NCBI GenBank assembly: GCA_018806985.1
Contig: JADANN010000399.1
Location: forward strand, 248,001-312,000
Length of the DNA: 64,000 nt
Reading direction: 5' to 3'
From: Angiostrongylus vasorum
Taxonomy: Eukaryota > Nematoda > Chromadorea > Rhabditida > Metastrongylidae
Both the position numbers and the translations under genes were made by a program. How positions within the stretch are numbered: position 1 is the stretch's first letter; each line of letters begins with the position of its first letter. Below, piece by piece: positions 1-15,200 of this stretch. The notes under the pieces are model-generated. The model made no database searches, was not told the origin of the DNA, and saw only the letters and a program-made list of their open reading frames with translations.

Positions 1-279
1 GTAGAATAGAGTAGGAATAGTCAGCTAATTTATTTCCCTGAGAATAACGGGGTCACCTAAAAATATCGACAAATCCCATTTTTACACACTGCTTTTTTCA
101 GCAACAATTTCAAACCTACAAATGAATTTAAGATTAGAAAGAGTAAAAGTTGTTACGTGAAACTGTTTTTTTGCACGCAATATAGTACGATAAGGACTCC
201 ACTGAAGTGGCTTGTAAATGCCAGCCCTTAAGGCGTTCTCATAGAAAAGAACCGTTTGCTACCATAGGTGACAACTTAC

Positions 280-3200
280 GAATCAGCAGAAAGTTTATTT
301 AGCGCATCTATCTTCTCTTGAAGTGCTGTCTCCTTTCGTCTCTGATCAGCAATGATTGAATGGCAAAAGGCAAGCTGAAATTGTTGTTGATGCAAATACA
401 ACGAAAATTTGAAAAAAAATATGGACGTTTGAAGACAATAATGTGACAAACTTTTGCCTTAAAAGAAAAAAAGAAAATCACCAACTTCATTCCTCAACGA
501 ACGAATTTCGTCACATTGAGTCCTTGCTTTTGCCTGTTCCAGTTGAGTTGTCAACTCGTCAATCTTTTCACTCATTCTGAGCTGCTTCTTCTTCCAATCT
601 TCTTCAAGCTCATTATATAACTCAATCTTTTGTTTAGCTTCAGATACAAGAAGATTTGCATTTACTTGACTTAATTGGAAAGAAGTCACCTTAAAGAAGA
701 ACTAACATGACAACAAAGAAGTTGCAATTTGCTCAAAATTATGTGCAGTAAAACAGCAAAAAAGAAGGTAAACATAGCTACGACTGTCTCCAACTACCAA
801 CTAACAGCTAAGTTTAACGCTTATTTTATAACCATAATGATGCTGAGATATTTGCGAAACTTCAGAAAACAGGTGTCTGCGGTGGGGAACGAACGCGGTA
901 TTACCCTTTCCGGGGCGCTAACGCGTACACCACCACACCATGCGGGTCTTTCGTTTCGCTTTTCTCTCAGCTTATTTTATATTCAAAGAGACTGGAAGTG
1001 AAAATGAAGAAATTTGATTGAAATTAAATTTAATTTTACGCACCTCTCTCTGTTTTTCAGCTAATTCTTTTTTCAACTTTTCTACTTCTTTCTCGAAGAG
1101 AGTTCTTTGCTCAGTAACCGACTGCACCTCACCCATGATGGCTGCAAACTCTTTTCCCACCCTAAACTGCTAAGGCAAAACTATGCTGTCTCACAACGAA
1201 CGTAACATATTAGACGTACTACATAGGCATAAAAAATGGTAACTACTAGATTTTACACGGTAAAGCAAACCTTTTCTTTCAAGCCATCTCCATGGACCGA
1301 TGACTTTTGCTGTTGGTCTACCAGTGACTGCTTCTGTAACGCTTTTTTTCTATTTTTTATGAAAGAAAAAGTGCGTATTATTACAAGATATTTACAAATA
1401 TACTGTAATTGCAGCTTACTTCCCGTGAAAGTTGATCAATCTGAAGTCTCGCTGCAGACAATTCCTGCCTCATCAACCTCTCAGACTCTTCCTTGCTGGC
1501 TAATTTCTTGGTAAGAATTTCAATATCAGACGACAACCCAAAAAAAGAAAAGAAAGTATTAAGTAAAACAAAAGGACGACATCAATAACTACCGATACCA
1601 ACTTCTCCTTATCTTTTAAGTATTCCTTGACCAAATTATTTAATGCTGCAAGCTCCTCGTTGAGCAATTGGACAGCAGCACTCTCAGACTGACTTGCAGC
1701 AAGTTTTGTCAACTAAAAAAAAGCAAGTTACGATCTAATAAGAAAAAGTGACTGCGTGATGGAATATAATAAAAAGGATATAGAAGAAAAAGAAGCAACT
1801 AATTTTTTAAAGAGTTTTAAAAACCACTTAATATCTTACCAGTTCCTTGTTTTCTGATTCCAAACGCTCGAGGGCCTCTTTCAAGTGACTCTGCTCGTTA
1901 CAAAGCTGGTCATATTGCATCTTTGTTTGATTTGCTCTAAAGTATTCACATCTTCTTTACTTGAGTTTCTAGTACATTTTTTTAAAATAAGTGCATTAGA
2001 AAAGCGATACAAGAGAGTGAAATACCTCAACAAGCGAAAAGTATAGAGAATGGTTAGAAAACAGACAAAAAAAAAGAGAAAAATAAAAACAAGCTATTGA
2101 AGAACAGTGCAACAAAAAAGCCTTTGTTTCACAAGGACGCTTTTTTTTTCACATGACTACACTTGCTGTGTAACCAAACCACATAAAATCAGGCACAGTA
2201 CGCATTTTACAAAGCAAACCAACTAATTTATTTGGATAGACTCTAAAACTCGAAGACCATGAGTGTTATAATCTCTGTAAGTCATTTAAATTTTTACTCG
2301 TTTTTTCTTTTATTTTCTTATGCTTTTGTTTATATTTTTACACTTTGTTTGCATTCTATACTTTATACTTTTTACATTTCCAAAAAGGTATATTTTAATC
2401 GCATGGTTTAACAATAAACTAGAATTATCCAATGACAGACGCTCATATGTCACAACAAAATAGTGTAAGACGAAGAAAGGAATGGGAAATATTCGCAAGT
2501 GCAATTCTTGGCCTGCAAAACAGATGTTTTAAGAAAAAAAGTATCAAGTTTGTATAAATCGCCTTAAGTGATCTCTAGACCATCTATTTCCAAACAAACT
2601 CGTTCTAAAACGTCTTGTTCACAAATGCGAACAGAGAAAAATTCACTAACGGAACGATTAGATTTCTCTCAAGCTAATAAACTACTGATATAGATATTGG
2701 ATTTTCATCAAACTTTTCCCATGTGCCGGAATTTTTCCCTTTATCGGAATTTCCTCCAACTTGTCAAGTACACCTCCCAACGGTTTACCGCCTCATCGTG
2801 ACTGGGAGGTGTTCCTGGGTGTCGAACTGCAATGTACAGAGGGGGGATTCGTCCACCCGGGCAGGGTCTCCCAAGCTGAGAACGAGTCCGGCGTTTCGAT
2901 CAAGAAGCCTAGCTGACAGTAAACCAATACCAGGAGCCCCCATCGTCCTGGTATCAAAGTCGCATGGTGGCAAATCTCTCTGATCCACAAGGGCTGCGGC
3001 TACCCGTGGTGGTGAAGACATGGGGCAGACTTTGGTGAGGCTGACCTCGGGATTCCAGGGAACCACAATGACTTAACCAGCAAATCTCCGATAAATGGTG
3101 ATTATGCTGGGGCCCGCACAACCAATGAGGATGGGCCGTTCAAGTGTCAAGTGTCAAGTGTCAAGTACAGGCTGAGCCCAAATTAGATGTACCACTTTTG

Positions 3201-6200
3201 TAGAAGGAAAAATTGGATAAATTACACCAAACTGGAGAATATAAACGGTTGAAACCACCCATAAAGAAAGGAAACATGTTATTAAGAACACCTCAAAAAC
3301 ACTCACAATGCTTGACTGGAGTCCAGTACGTTTCGCTCTTCTTGCATCTGCAGCGTCACTGCTGACATTTGACTTTCAGCTGCCTCTCTCGCCATCACTG
3401 CATCATTTCTCTTCAAAATATATAAAATACGTTTATGAAAAAAACCACCCAGTACAGATAAAAACCTATAACGAATACAGAAAGTTCACAAAGGAACGTA
3501 TTCATTATTCAAAATTTGGTGTCCACTCAATAGTTTCGTATGCTACTGTCACAGCATTATCTAATTTTGTATCTGATGCATTTGCAACCATACTTTTAAA
3601 ATATGAATAAAAACAAGAGGAAAGATACGTAGTGATAAACACACTTCCTTCCGAGTCATTTCGAGTTCCATATCCTTTCGAGTGAGATCCGAACGAAGCT
3701 TCCTGGACAACTCTTCAAGTTCTACGGCTTTTTCAGTCAGTCTAAACTATGTGTTTAAATCGCACTGATTTAAGTAAGTGCTTACCAATCTGAAAGCTTA
3801 TGCGGCTCTTTCTACCGTAATTAATCCACTAAAATCATCGATTGAAGGAGCTCACAATTTGACATCGTATTGTAATCCAGCGATTTCTTCCGATTTCGTC
3901 CGCAAGTTAATCTCCAACTCCTGCAGAATTTTTGTCTCCTGCCCTAGGGATTGTTCCAGCTGCAAAAACGAACTTATGTTTTCTCTGTCCAAAGGCACTG
4001 AAATGTGACCAACCATTGCAGTGAATATAGCAAAGCAAATATACAAGAAGTTGAACACTCTAGGTGGCCCCTAGTCCCATCATATTACCACAAACTACTT
4101 TATGAAGCTTTTGGAAACACAACAAAGACAAGTGTGTAAAACTCAGCAAATCTTATTTTCTAAACTACCTGCTCAAGTGACAGAATGAAAACTACATAGT
4201 TACCAAGTCATTCAAACCTGTGTGATATCACTTTCTCGTTCTTCGACTAATTTAGTGAGACGGTTTTCAGTATCAGTGAGCTCGCTGGTAAGTTTGGAAG
4301 CAAGTGACTCCTTCATAGAGAGCTTTTCTTCGAGACTAAATTCAAAGGCGCAATAAGATCGAAGAAATCACAAAAGCTGTTTCAAACGGGCCGTTTAACT
4401 TATGTTACACCAGTTTTAAACACTAAAACTTGGGGAAATCAGGTTAATTAAAAATTAAAAAACAGAAAACCTTTTAACAAGTGACTGTAATCGGCTGATC
4501 TCAGTTAGTCTTTCAGCACTCAATGTGTTTGCAGCCGCCAAATCTTTGGTCATCGCGTCTTGTCCGAGTTTTGATGAATCTATCTGGATTTGTGATGTTC
4601 GTAACACAAGTCAGTTTGCGAAAGTACACCTTGTATTTTGAAAAACATAAACAAAAAACTTACAGTATTTTGGAGGGCGACGAATGCGTCCTTCTGTTGA
4701 CGAAGACATTCTTCCGCTTGTGTTCTACTTTCTGTAACTTCCGTAAGTTCCGATGCTAGCGCCTCTATTTTGTCACGCAATCTGGAAAAAATACTGTATG
4801 ACTACATAAATAATGACACCCAAAAGGCAATTTTCTTTTTAGTAAGTGAAGAGATCAACGCGGACAGCTTCATCCTTTATCCTCCAAGCGAAATAAGCAT
4901 ACGTATATTTTATTCCACATAAGACTTACAAAGCAATTTCCTCTGAACGATTCCTAAGCTGCACTTCTGAAGCTTCAGTTAACTTCTCCAACTCGTTCTT
5001 CTCAGATGTCAACTTTGCGTTAACCTCCCGTTCTTTTTTGAGCTAAAACAAATGAGATGCAGAAGTTAACGTATTTTTTCCTACCAACATCTTGTACTTT
5101 ACAAACATCTGTCTATGAAATACAATTATTTTTTCTTAAACAGATCAAAGATGTAGGGACCAACTTCTTTAAGCATGCGCAACAATTTGAATTGATGAAT
5201 GTTAATTACACGCATCTCATTGTGCTCAGGTTTTCCTGGGTGTCAGGCTGCAGTGTACAACGAGGAAATCATCCCTTGACAATCTCCCAAACTGAGAAGG
5301 AGCCTGAGGTTTCCATCAGGAAGCTCAGCTAAAAGTAAGCCAATGCCAGGATCCGTCACCGTTCTGGTATCAAACTAGGCGCATGGTGGCAAATCTCACT
5401 CTGAACCACAAGGGCAGCGACTACCTGTGGTGGTGACGACCTAAGGCAGACTTTGGCCAGGCTGACCTGGGGATTCCAAGTAAACACAATTGCTAAACCA
5501 GACACACTGAAAAATGAAGATTATGCTGGAGTACCCCACAAGAAGTGAGGACGGGCCGTCCAAGTATCCAAATATTTACACGCATTACCAAATTGCCGTT
5601 CCACCTTAATTTCGTCCAATTAGAGAATGTGGTCACTGGGTAAGCAAACACTTGTCAGGATAAACTCGCAAACGAATCAGTTTCACTGCAAGCAGATTGT
5701 TGGCATAAATGACCGACTTCTGACAGAAAGACTCGCTCTGTTTGAAATGGGAGAAAAAAAAACAAGGACGCAACGGTGTGTGTAACGTGCTACGGGCACA
5801 CAACCTGGGACCCGGGAATTCTGGAAGGAATTCTAACAAAACTGAAGAGCACCAAAATTCGGATAAAAGAATAAATTCTGCCGCGTTCTCTCCGCGTTGA
5901 TCTATCTCTGAGGAATGCGAGTGTATCGCAGTAGTTTAGAGATGCCCTGCAATACCTATGGAATCGTTCCCCGCCTCCCAGGTCCACCAGGTCCTTCATC
6001 CTTCCGGGGTACTGAATAGATTAGAATAGAGATAGAATGAAATCTGGGCAAATTAGTACAAGACTTGTCTGAGAAGATAGCAGCACTGAATACATCGGCA
6101 GTCCATCGCGAGTCACTGTAAAGGCCAGATATATATTCAATCACCTCCAACGCGATGCTTAATCAAATCGGGTGCATGGCGCATCCTTCAGAGGTAGATC

Positions 6201-9200
6201 AAGCCGAGTGCTTTACGCTCTTTATTTTACTCAAATTCGAAGTAAATCGTACGGCATAGCATTAAAGCCAAGTTCCCACAAAAAACTCAGCTGGTATGTA
6301 GGTGGTGGTAAAACTAGTACGCCATGGAATTAAACTACACGTGCTACTGTTCACAATGAGTCCCACCTCTTCCACAAGATTCGCTTCAATTACTTTCCAC
6401 TGTGCAGCAGCTGATGTCATTTTATCAGATAGTTCTTTCTCCTTCTCGTTAAACCTAAATTTCAAATTAAGCATCAGCTTTTACAAAGCAAATTAGAAGA
6501 CATGAAGTCCTACGCTACCACACCACTTCACTTTTAAAAGATATCTATTCTACTATTGTTGTTGTTATTAGATATAATAGTGTAGTACATTATACCTAGT
6601 ACGACGCTTGCAGAGTACTTTTTCTTTCAGTCTTTTCAGCGCGCAAACGACAGAATTTATTTGTGGGACAAGGTTGCGTTTGAAAATTTAAAATCGTCCA
6701 CGGATTTCTTCCACTAACGTGTCCTAAGCGACGTAGTTACGACTTTGCAAGAAGCCTCTTCATTTGACCCAAAGGTGACAAACGTCGACCAAAAGCGACT
6801 TTGTATCTATTCTGTTATATAAATCGACAAAGGAGAAGAGCACTGTTTCTGAAGTGTACAAGCGATTCACATTTCCGCACCAGCCAGCGGATTCCACTTG
6901 CTCGACGGACACCCACAGCGTCGCATTTTTTCTTCCAGAATCTTCGTACAAAAGTCTGACCACACGGTCGATGGTGGTTCTGTTGTGAATCCGAAGTGCC
7001 ATGAGATCTAACTGATCACAACTCTTGTTCCCCAGTTATGGTTAAGAGGAATCATGCGTTTACCATACCTAATTTTCGATATATGACGCATATTGCAAAG
7101 TATCATGGCATCCCATACGGAAACACTGGTTGCTAGCAAAAAACGGTGGGAATAAACACCTTCATCCTCCTGATGCCGGAAGGGTTTTCGACACGTTAGC
7201 ACTGAGTAGGATAGGGATGGAAGGGCGGCCAAAATCTGAGGCCACCACGACAAGGGAGTTATAAAACAGGAACATTAGCAACAGTTAATTTTGTTAAGGA
7301 CATGATAAAAGAAGCTAGACAGATAAGATGGACCAAAGAAAATTCACTCATTGGACCTACCTAAGTCGCTTAGGATATAAGAAAAAAGTTTTTCGTCAAA
7401 AAAAGGCAATAGTGCAGGACTCGGTGGGAACAAGTAGGCGGAAGTAATTAGAGAAACGACGCCCAGCATTGTAGAACATTGCTATACAATAAAAAAGATC
7501 ACAGATATATACCAGCAATTTCGAGACCACAATTTTGCCACTCATGGTACCAACATATACGTAAACCCAGAAGTTTAACAAGGTGACCTTTCTCGTCAAA
7601 ACTACTCAGCACCACCTGCAGAAACGTCTTATGAAAACTGAAAGCGGATGACAAGGGAATGAAATGCATATGACCTTAAAGACTTTTGATAGTATGGGCT
7701 CATCACCGACGCATTTGTTGTAGCGCAGTTCTACGACAAAACGGAAAAAGAAAAACAGCGTTCCACTAAATTCTCTTTAGCAACTTACGCGTACAGCTTA
7801 TGTGAAAAACAATGCCGGAGTTCGTGTCGATTTTTCGTATTTTTTAACCACAAAAAAGCAGCCAAGATTTAGAACACCATCGGAGATAGACAGTGATATA
7901 TACAGACGCCTTGTCAAGTTGAACATGAAGTTAAGCTAGATTCAACTGCTCTCAAGCAAATTCTAGATAAGAAATTGTGTTCAAGAAGGGTGACCACGTC
8001 ATCGACAACTACCGCCCAATCTGCTTGCTGTCTGTCATCTACGAACTTTTTAATGAGCTCATTCTAAACAGGACTGACAGAACAGTGAACCTCAGTCCAC
8101 TCAGTCAAATTCCAACCTCCACTTGAAATTCAGGATTACGCTCGAAGACACAATGCTTGGTTCTTCTATCACCGAACATTAGACATCGATAAGGACATCA
8201 TCACTTCGAAGGCTAGACTTCTCATATGCTAGCTTTCCTGTCAAACGACCTATCCAGGCCAGATAAATGTAACTCTGCATCAATAGAAGTAAACATTGCC
8301 AGAACAGTCCAAGCGCTAGAAAGAATTGTTTCGGATGGATAAATCCACGTCATCGAAACATAAATGTTAGGTAACAGTTCCCAGGATCGACTTTCTATTA
8401 ACCTCGGCACAGGAATATGAATGCGTCGTTTTCTTGTTCAGCAATCGCGAGGTTGTTAAACAGCATACATTTACTTCCATAGAAAAACACAATACAATAC
8501 AACAGTAGCTAACGTTGAGGCAGTATCGCCTTATTCAGAGCCTAGAAGGGTATACTGATATACAATTTATTATGCCAAACGCTTCAATGACACTTACAAA
8601 AAAGACGAAAAACTCTATGGTAATTGCATGATCAAAAACATCTCGAAAAAGCGGTGAGTTTTCGAAGCGTTTGGCCTAGTAAATTGTATATCAGTATACC
8701 CTTCCAGGCTCTGAAGAAGGCGATACTGCCGAAACGTCCGCTACTGTTGTATTGTATTGTGTTTTTCTATGGAAGTAAATGTATGCTGTATAACAACCTC
8801 ACGATTGCTGAACAAGAAAACGTAAAATGTTAGGAGCACACGATCAGAACACAATTTTTTAACCCTTGAAGCACTTCCTACCCATTCAAAATGGCTTGAA
8901 TTTTGATTTAATCTTGTTTCGATTACTGAAATGCATAGACGTACAGTTGCCGTCCCGCAAGTAGGTCCTCGTCGAGATCAGCCACTTTCAATTCAAGCTC
9001 CCTGGACTTCTCAAGTAATTTTTGATTAGCCGACTGCACCGACTTTAATGAGGAATCAAGCTGAAAAACATGAAACACTCAAAATCCAAAGTCATTTACA
9101 TCGAGACTTCTACAAAAAATGCCAACCTATCTGATAATAAACCGGACCTCCGAAAGAAATAAATGAAAACACCCCATGCGATGTGAATGAATCACATCGC

Positions 9201-12200
9201 ATCCCATCGATCGCAGCCGATCAATAGAAAGACATTGCCGCTAACCTTTTCAATATGTTCTGAGTGCTTTGAAATGAGCAAGTCCACCTCATTTTTATGC
9301 TTGCTTTCGACAGCCTTCAAGTTTTCATTAAGAGCAACAATTTCTTTCTCCTTTGACGACAGCGCATTCTCCTCTTCTGCTATCTGAATGGAAAAAAAAT
9401 GCACCATTAAAAATGACTTGTGTGATAAAATGTATTTTTTTAGACACGACGGACCGTTTTGAAAATCACTATAATATCACAACTGACAGAACGAAAAGTG
9501 AAATGTGTCTTAAAACAAAATAACTGGAAGACCTCTGAAGCACCTACTCTAGCTTCAGCTTCTTTGAGCTGCTTCTCCAATTCAGCACAGCGCAAATGTT
9601 CCTCGTTGCTAGCCTTGAGATTGTCTTTCAAAGCATTCAGTTGTTCTTGTAAGTCATTATCTTCAAGGAATGAACACTCGGTCTTTGTCTCCAATGAATT
9701 CTCCGTTGTTTTCATGGATTCTTCTCTAGCTGTGAGAACAGTAATATTTTCCATGAGGTAATCCTTTATCCATTGAATTTCTTTATCTTTCTCGTTCAAA
9801 ATATCATCCGCAGTCGCTTTTTCAGTGTTTGCAGCTTCCAAGGCTTCTTGAAGTAATATGTTCTCTTTGTGAAGCACTTCCAAATCAGATTTCAAGCCTG
9901 TTAATTCCTTTTCCAGTGAAAGCACAGACTCTTCCAGAACTTTGTTATTCATTTCCATTGACTGCAAATCTTTCATCTTGGCTTGTAGATCTTTTTCAAG
10001 CACACCCAGCTTATCTACAAGGACAGTCTCTTTTGACTCATTGCTTGTTGTCAACATTTTCACGATTTCCTTCTGATCTTCAGCTTCTTTCACAGCTAAT
10101 TCCAGTTCGGCTAAATCAAAAAACATTGTGGATAAAGAGCTACAAACATGTATTACAATTAAATCTATAAAATATTGCAGCTTTTACAATCAATAAAAAG
10201 TGTACACAATGTGTTCCCGTCAAACAACTTATATACGCGTTAGATAGTCAATACTTTCTCACTTGGACACTTGGATGGTCCGTCCTCGCAGGTTCTGTGC
10301 GCACCAGCACAATATCCATTTCTTGGAGAATTGCTGGTTTAACCATTGCGGTTGCCTAGAGCCCCGACGTCACCCTAGCTAAAGTGTGCCCCAGGTCACC
10401 CACCATAGGCAGTCGTCGCCCTTGTTCATTGCAGGGAAATTTGCCACCATACGACCAGTTTGATACTAAAACGGTGGTCGATCCTGGTAATCGTTTACTC
10501 TTAGCAGGGCTTCCTGATGTAAACGCCGGACTCCTTCTCAGCTTGGTAGAGCCTGCTGGGGGATGAATCCCTCTGTTGTATATCGCAGCCTGACACCCAA
10601 GAAAACCTTCCAGCCATGATGAGGCGGTAAACCTTTGCAGGAGATCATCGATAGTAGAAATTAATACCATGCCCATCGTCTACTTCGATATGTATTAAGC
10701 TTGGTTCACCACATAACAATTTCTACGAATGCAAGAACTCTTCACTAGTCCGCAATGAAGTTAAACAATATTTCCAGACTATGGCTTACAGATTACCACT
10801 GTATTTCTGAACACTACGGTTGCTATTCTGCTCGCAAAGGTTCACAAGTTTAACAAGTATGTCAATTCACGGCCCTACATAAACTCCTAGCTACCAGGTA
10901 CGGTTCTATGCATGGCAATTTGGGAACACAGAAATGAAATTAGAGAATCTACTTTCCGCTTCCCTCCAAAGTCTAAGATACCTTCAAAATTCAATACCTC
11001 TCACTTTCACCAACTCTTTTTCAATTTCTATCGAGCAATTCGTTGCTTTCTTCAAAAGATTCTCCTTCTCTTCAACAGCACCATTTGCAACAATGAGTTT
11101 CTCTTCAAAAGCAAAGCGCTCATTAGACAGTTGCTCTTTGATCTGAAAGGAAATTTTGCACCTATTTAGATACGAGAAAGGAGAAAAATAGCAAAACATA
11201 AGGAATTTAACCGAAAACAACTGAACTTGAAAAAGACAATGGCTAATTCTCGCCATTCAAAGCACGCATCAAGGCACCGCTTTAAAAAACAGGAAACAAA
11301 TTTGCTCTCAGAATGAGATTAAAACTACTACAAGAAACCCTACCTTTTCTAATTCGTTGCGTAACGTTTCGAGAAGATCGTTGTTGGACTTGTTCCTCGC
11401 TCTTTCTTCCTCCAATAACTTTTTAAACTTCTCATTATCATCTTTAGCAGTTGAAAGCTGATTTGTCAGAACAGCCATGTCAGCCGTAACCGTTCTCTGT
11501 GTGCCCGAATGTTCATCAGTCAGCTAGAAATACAGAATCTGTGATTAAAGAAGTCACAAAACTGAATTGTACACGAGAAAAAATACAATTTATATTCATA
11601 GGTTGGAAGCTGCATTGTAAGCATTATAAACTCATCAATCACGTAGCGAATCCAGCTGGACCAATAAGCCTTTCACTTGTCCTCTTGCACTATAGTACAC
11701 TTAAGTAATAATTATAACACCACATCTCTTGTATAGAACAGTTTTTAGGGAGAGTAGTCAGGGCAAACTTATCAGACTCATTCGAAATGGATGTTGAGCT
11801 CGGCTTTGTTCTTGGCCAACCCAAACTGCTTCTTATGTAGTTCTAGTCACCTACTTACAGATTTTCCGCGAAGTCTATGCACAGAATAGAGTATACATAC
11901 ATATAAGTAGGCCGATGCACAAATGCGTGAGACATCCATACTTACATGGATACCGGAATGGTCCTCCATTCAATACATCGAGACTCAGTAAGCAAGCTGA
12001 TCCCCGAAACCTATTCTGTGCTCATTAAAGCGACTGCAGTTTTGAATATTCTGTTTAACGAAAATAGCAACAACGGCTGCCCATCTTGTACGTGGTCATT
12101 CTAGAGGATACTCGGATTCTATTGGAGTCCATTCCACTACTCTTCCCTTTGATCTTCCACCAATTCCCCTCATTCCTTCGCCGGTCCGCGTTCCGCCTTC

Positions 12201-15200
12201 GATTTGTATTCCGGAACCTCAAAGACAGAAGAAAATTTCGAAGAATTGAACTGTGGAGTCCGGGTAGGTGTCAACTAACGATAGCACTTGAGAGCACATC
12301 GTTTAACTGTTCTATGCCTAGTACGGAAAACATACGATGTCGTCAAAATATCAAAGCATGTCTCTGCTACGCAACAGATCGTTGAGAGGACGGTTGAGTC
12401 GAAAAAGGCCAGTTCGGAATTCTGGATCCGTTACTTTGACGCGAGTTCTCACGTTAGCATGAACGCGCCAAGTGCTGTTCTCGCTCATCTGCATAATTCC
12501 TGTGCGGTTTTTACGTCTATGAAACGCACAAGGAACATGTATGTGGCTGCAGAACTATTCAGGAAGCAGACGCAAAGAACTCACAGTATAAATTCACCTG
12601 TGTTATCGATTTTTGCCCCTGTGTTCTACTCCCTATCATCCAATATATCTTTTGGGCCAACCCACCTTACAAATTCTCGAATTAAAAGGGATTGCTAATG
12701 GTAGCCCACACATTGAGTTTACTGGTGAGATGCTAAGAATATCACAAAGATAATCAAGACAATGATCGATTGGGCTACCATTGTCAGGCCAATAAGTTTT
12801 CCTTAAATAAGTGTACTTTCTAAAACATATGGAATCGTTTCGAAACTTTTTCCCTTCAGCGGACTAAGTTAAATGGCTTGCACAATCGAAAATGTTCATG
12901 GACGGTATTGATAGTTTAACTAAATGAAGACCTAGAAAGGTATGGGTTCAGCAACTAAGTACAACGAAGAGGAAATTATTGCAACTCATATAAAGGAACC
13001 AAGGCCAAAACGAAGGAAAAGGCGAAGAGTAAAGTATAACACTGCAAACGCAATAACGGAACCCACAAAAGACAAAAAAAAATTCTCAGCGTTGATCAAT
13101 CCGTGGGGCATGAGCCATACACTCGACTTCATACCAACATCTTTAGAGGCGACTGAATGCACACCTGGACTAAACAAAAACTTGTGGTAGCCTGCGGATG
13201 TATCAAGTCAATGTTGCTATTCACCCAGAGAAGTCCGGTAGAAGTTTGACAACCCTGGGAGGATTGGATGGCTTGGTGGGCCTGGGGGTGCGTGATCAAA
13301 GCGATGATCACGTTTGTATTGTGGAACACCTCTAGCGACTTCGCTAAATGCCCCTATTGGAGCCATACAAACCTATGTAGAATAGAGCTATTAGAAGTCT
13401 TTGACCTTATCGTGATATACTGAAAGGAGCAGATGATGGATATTCAAAGAGATCACGGTTTTAAACGATGAGCGGAAGAATAAATCCAACCAGAATTACA
13501 GAAAACAAACAGTTCGGGAAACATTCGGTAGGATAGATTCGACCAGAAATTATTTGACGCACATGAGCTCAAAGATAAACCCATCACCTTTTGGAGTTGC
13601 TTTTCAAGTTCCAAACATTTTGTTTCCCAATCACTGCTATTTTTATCAGCTTCCTCACTTTGGGGCAACTTGTTGCGTATCGATTCTTCTATAGTGGACG
13701 CGTTTTCCAGCTACAATAACAAATCTATTCTGAATTAAAACGACTAGCGCATAGACACAGAAAGGAAATGTACAATGAAAATACCGAAGCAAGTTTCTTC
13801 TGCAACTCTTCTATTTTGCAATCTTTCGATATCGTTTCTTCTTCTAGTCGAAACGTAAGATCCTCCAAAATTTTTTCTTTTTCTAAGAGAACATTCTTGA
13901 TGGCTTTCTTCTCAGATTCCAACTTTGCTATCTGAAAACACATACTACCACCATATAAAAAATGAGTAGAGAGAAAAGGGATCCGACTCTTACTACAGAC
14001 CAATCTACAGTATTACGAGAGAAAAAGCAAGTCTCCACCTTTTCTGCCTGGTCTCCACTTGATAGCTGGCTAATCTCTGACCTCTCCATATCACGTTCAC
14101 GCATTAATTGCTCCAAGTGGCGTTCCTTCTCTTTAAGCGCTTCCTAAAAGTCGAACTTAAAGTTGAACATCTAAGATAAACGCAAACAAAGCAGATACAG
14201 GAACACTTGACTTTTTTCAGAGAAAGTGAAATGGACTATAATGTTAGAATCATTTGTTAACTGCAAGTTCCGCTCCCATTTTCTGTTCGTTGTGGTCTAG
14301 AGCTATTCCTGGATGACCAGCCAAATTGTACAGCGGAAGTTTTGGTCACACAGTGAGGTCTCCCAGGCCAAAGAGTGCTTTCTATCTGAATACCCCATCA
14401 AGCTACTCACAGTTTCTCGCCAAAGATTAAGAATAAAAAAACCAAGACAACGAAGTACAAATAGAAAGTTTACATACCTCCAATGCTTTGATTCTAGCGG
14501 TATACCCCGTAGTGGACACAGAATAATTCTTGGGCTAAAAGATAACTTTCATTAATCATCAAAACAAGAACAATACTACCAAATCAATTACTGAAACGTT
14601 GATTTAAAAATGAGAAGAGTCCTTCCGCTTAGCTACAAGCCGGCAGTTCCTATTGGAATGTGTTCAAAACATATATTAAACCCAGGCGTTCTCACCATCC
14701 CAAATCGAGATGATGTAACACTCGATCGTCCTATTGACGATAAAGACTCTCGGCTTCCTGCCAAACTTCGGTTTTGTCGTAACAAGGACGTTTTAGTATG
14801 CACTACCTGGAAAGAAGCAGACAAGTAATTAAAATACTAAACAGGATAAATCTTCACTAACAGTCATTTTTGCCGGGAGTTTGAGAAGAAGCTTTCGTAA
14901 CCTTCGAAGCGAGCACAAAAACGCCATAAGGTGGTTTGCAAGTGAAGTATCTTTTGCCCTGAATAACGAATTCGTGGGGCACTTTCTTCTGAAGTGCAAA
15001 ACATAAAGGAGGAAGGATAACATTCTGAGGAGCGAACCTGTATGCTTCCGTCATTCTTTCCCAACGGCTGTTCAAGCTCAATACCAGCCCAAATGCCTTG
15101 GGCAAACTCAGTTTCGCCAATGAACCTCACATTGCCATGTTTTCCACCTGATACTACAACACGATCACCAATATCAAACCTAAAAACGACAGAAATACAA

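Larger units (their letters stand above)
6455..8944 (-). other. CLIP intron with RTE and PLE remnants
   Basis: A 2.5-kb intron. It contains two open minus-strand stretches (about 6760-7002 and 7008-7253; 80 and 81 codons) that resemble no family I know. It also contains an RTE reverse-transcriptase fragment at about 7975-8130 and a fold-back pair of hammerhead-like PLE ends at about 8418-8823. Flanking exon phases (2/2) show the intron is removed cleanly. Confidence 0.6.

Noticed and set aside
1..279. Further CLIP exon or the stop codon at the left edge
   Set aside because: A donor at 279 is clear, but no acceptor plus open frame could be recognised before the edge; the next exon is probably outside.
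9829..10170. 113-codon plus-strand open frame opposite the large CLIP coil exon
   Set aside because: A shadow of the coiled-coil exon: its Leu/Ser-rich content mirrors Glu/Lys-rich coil codons.
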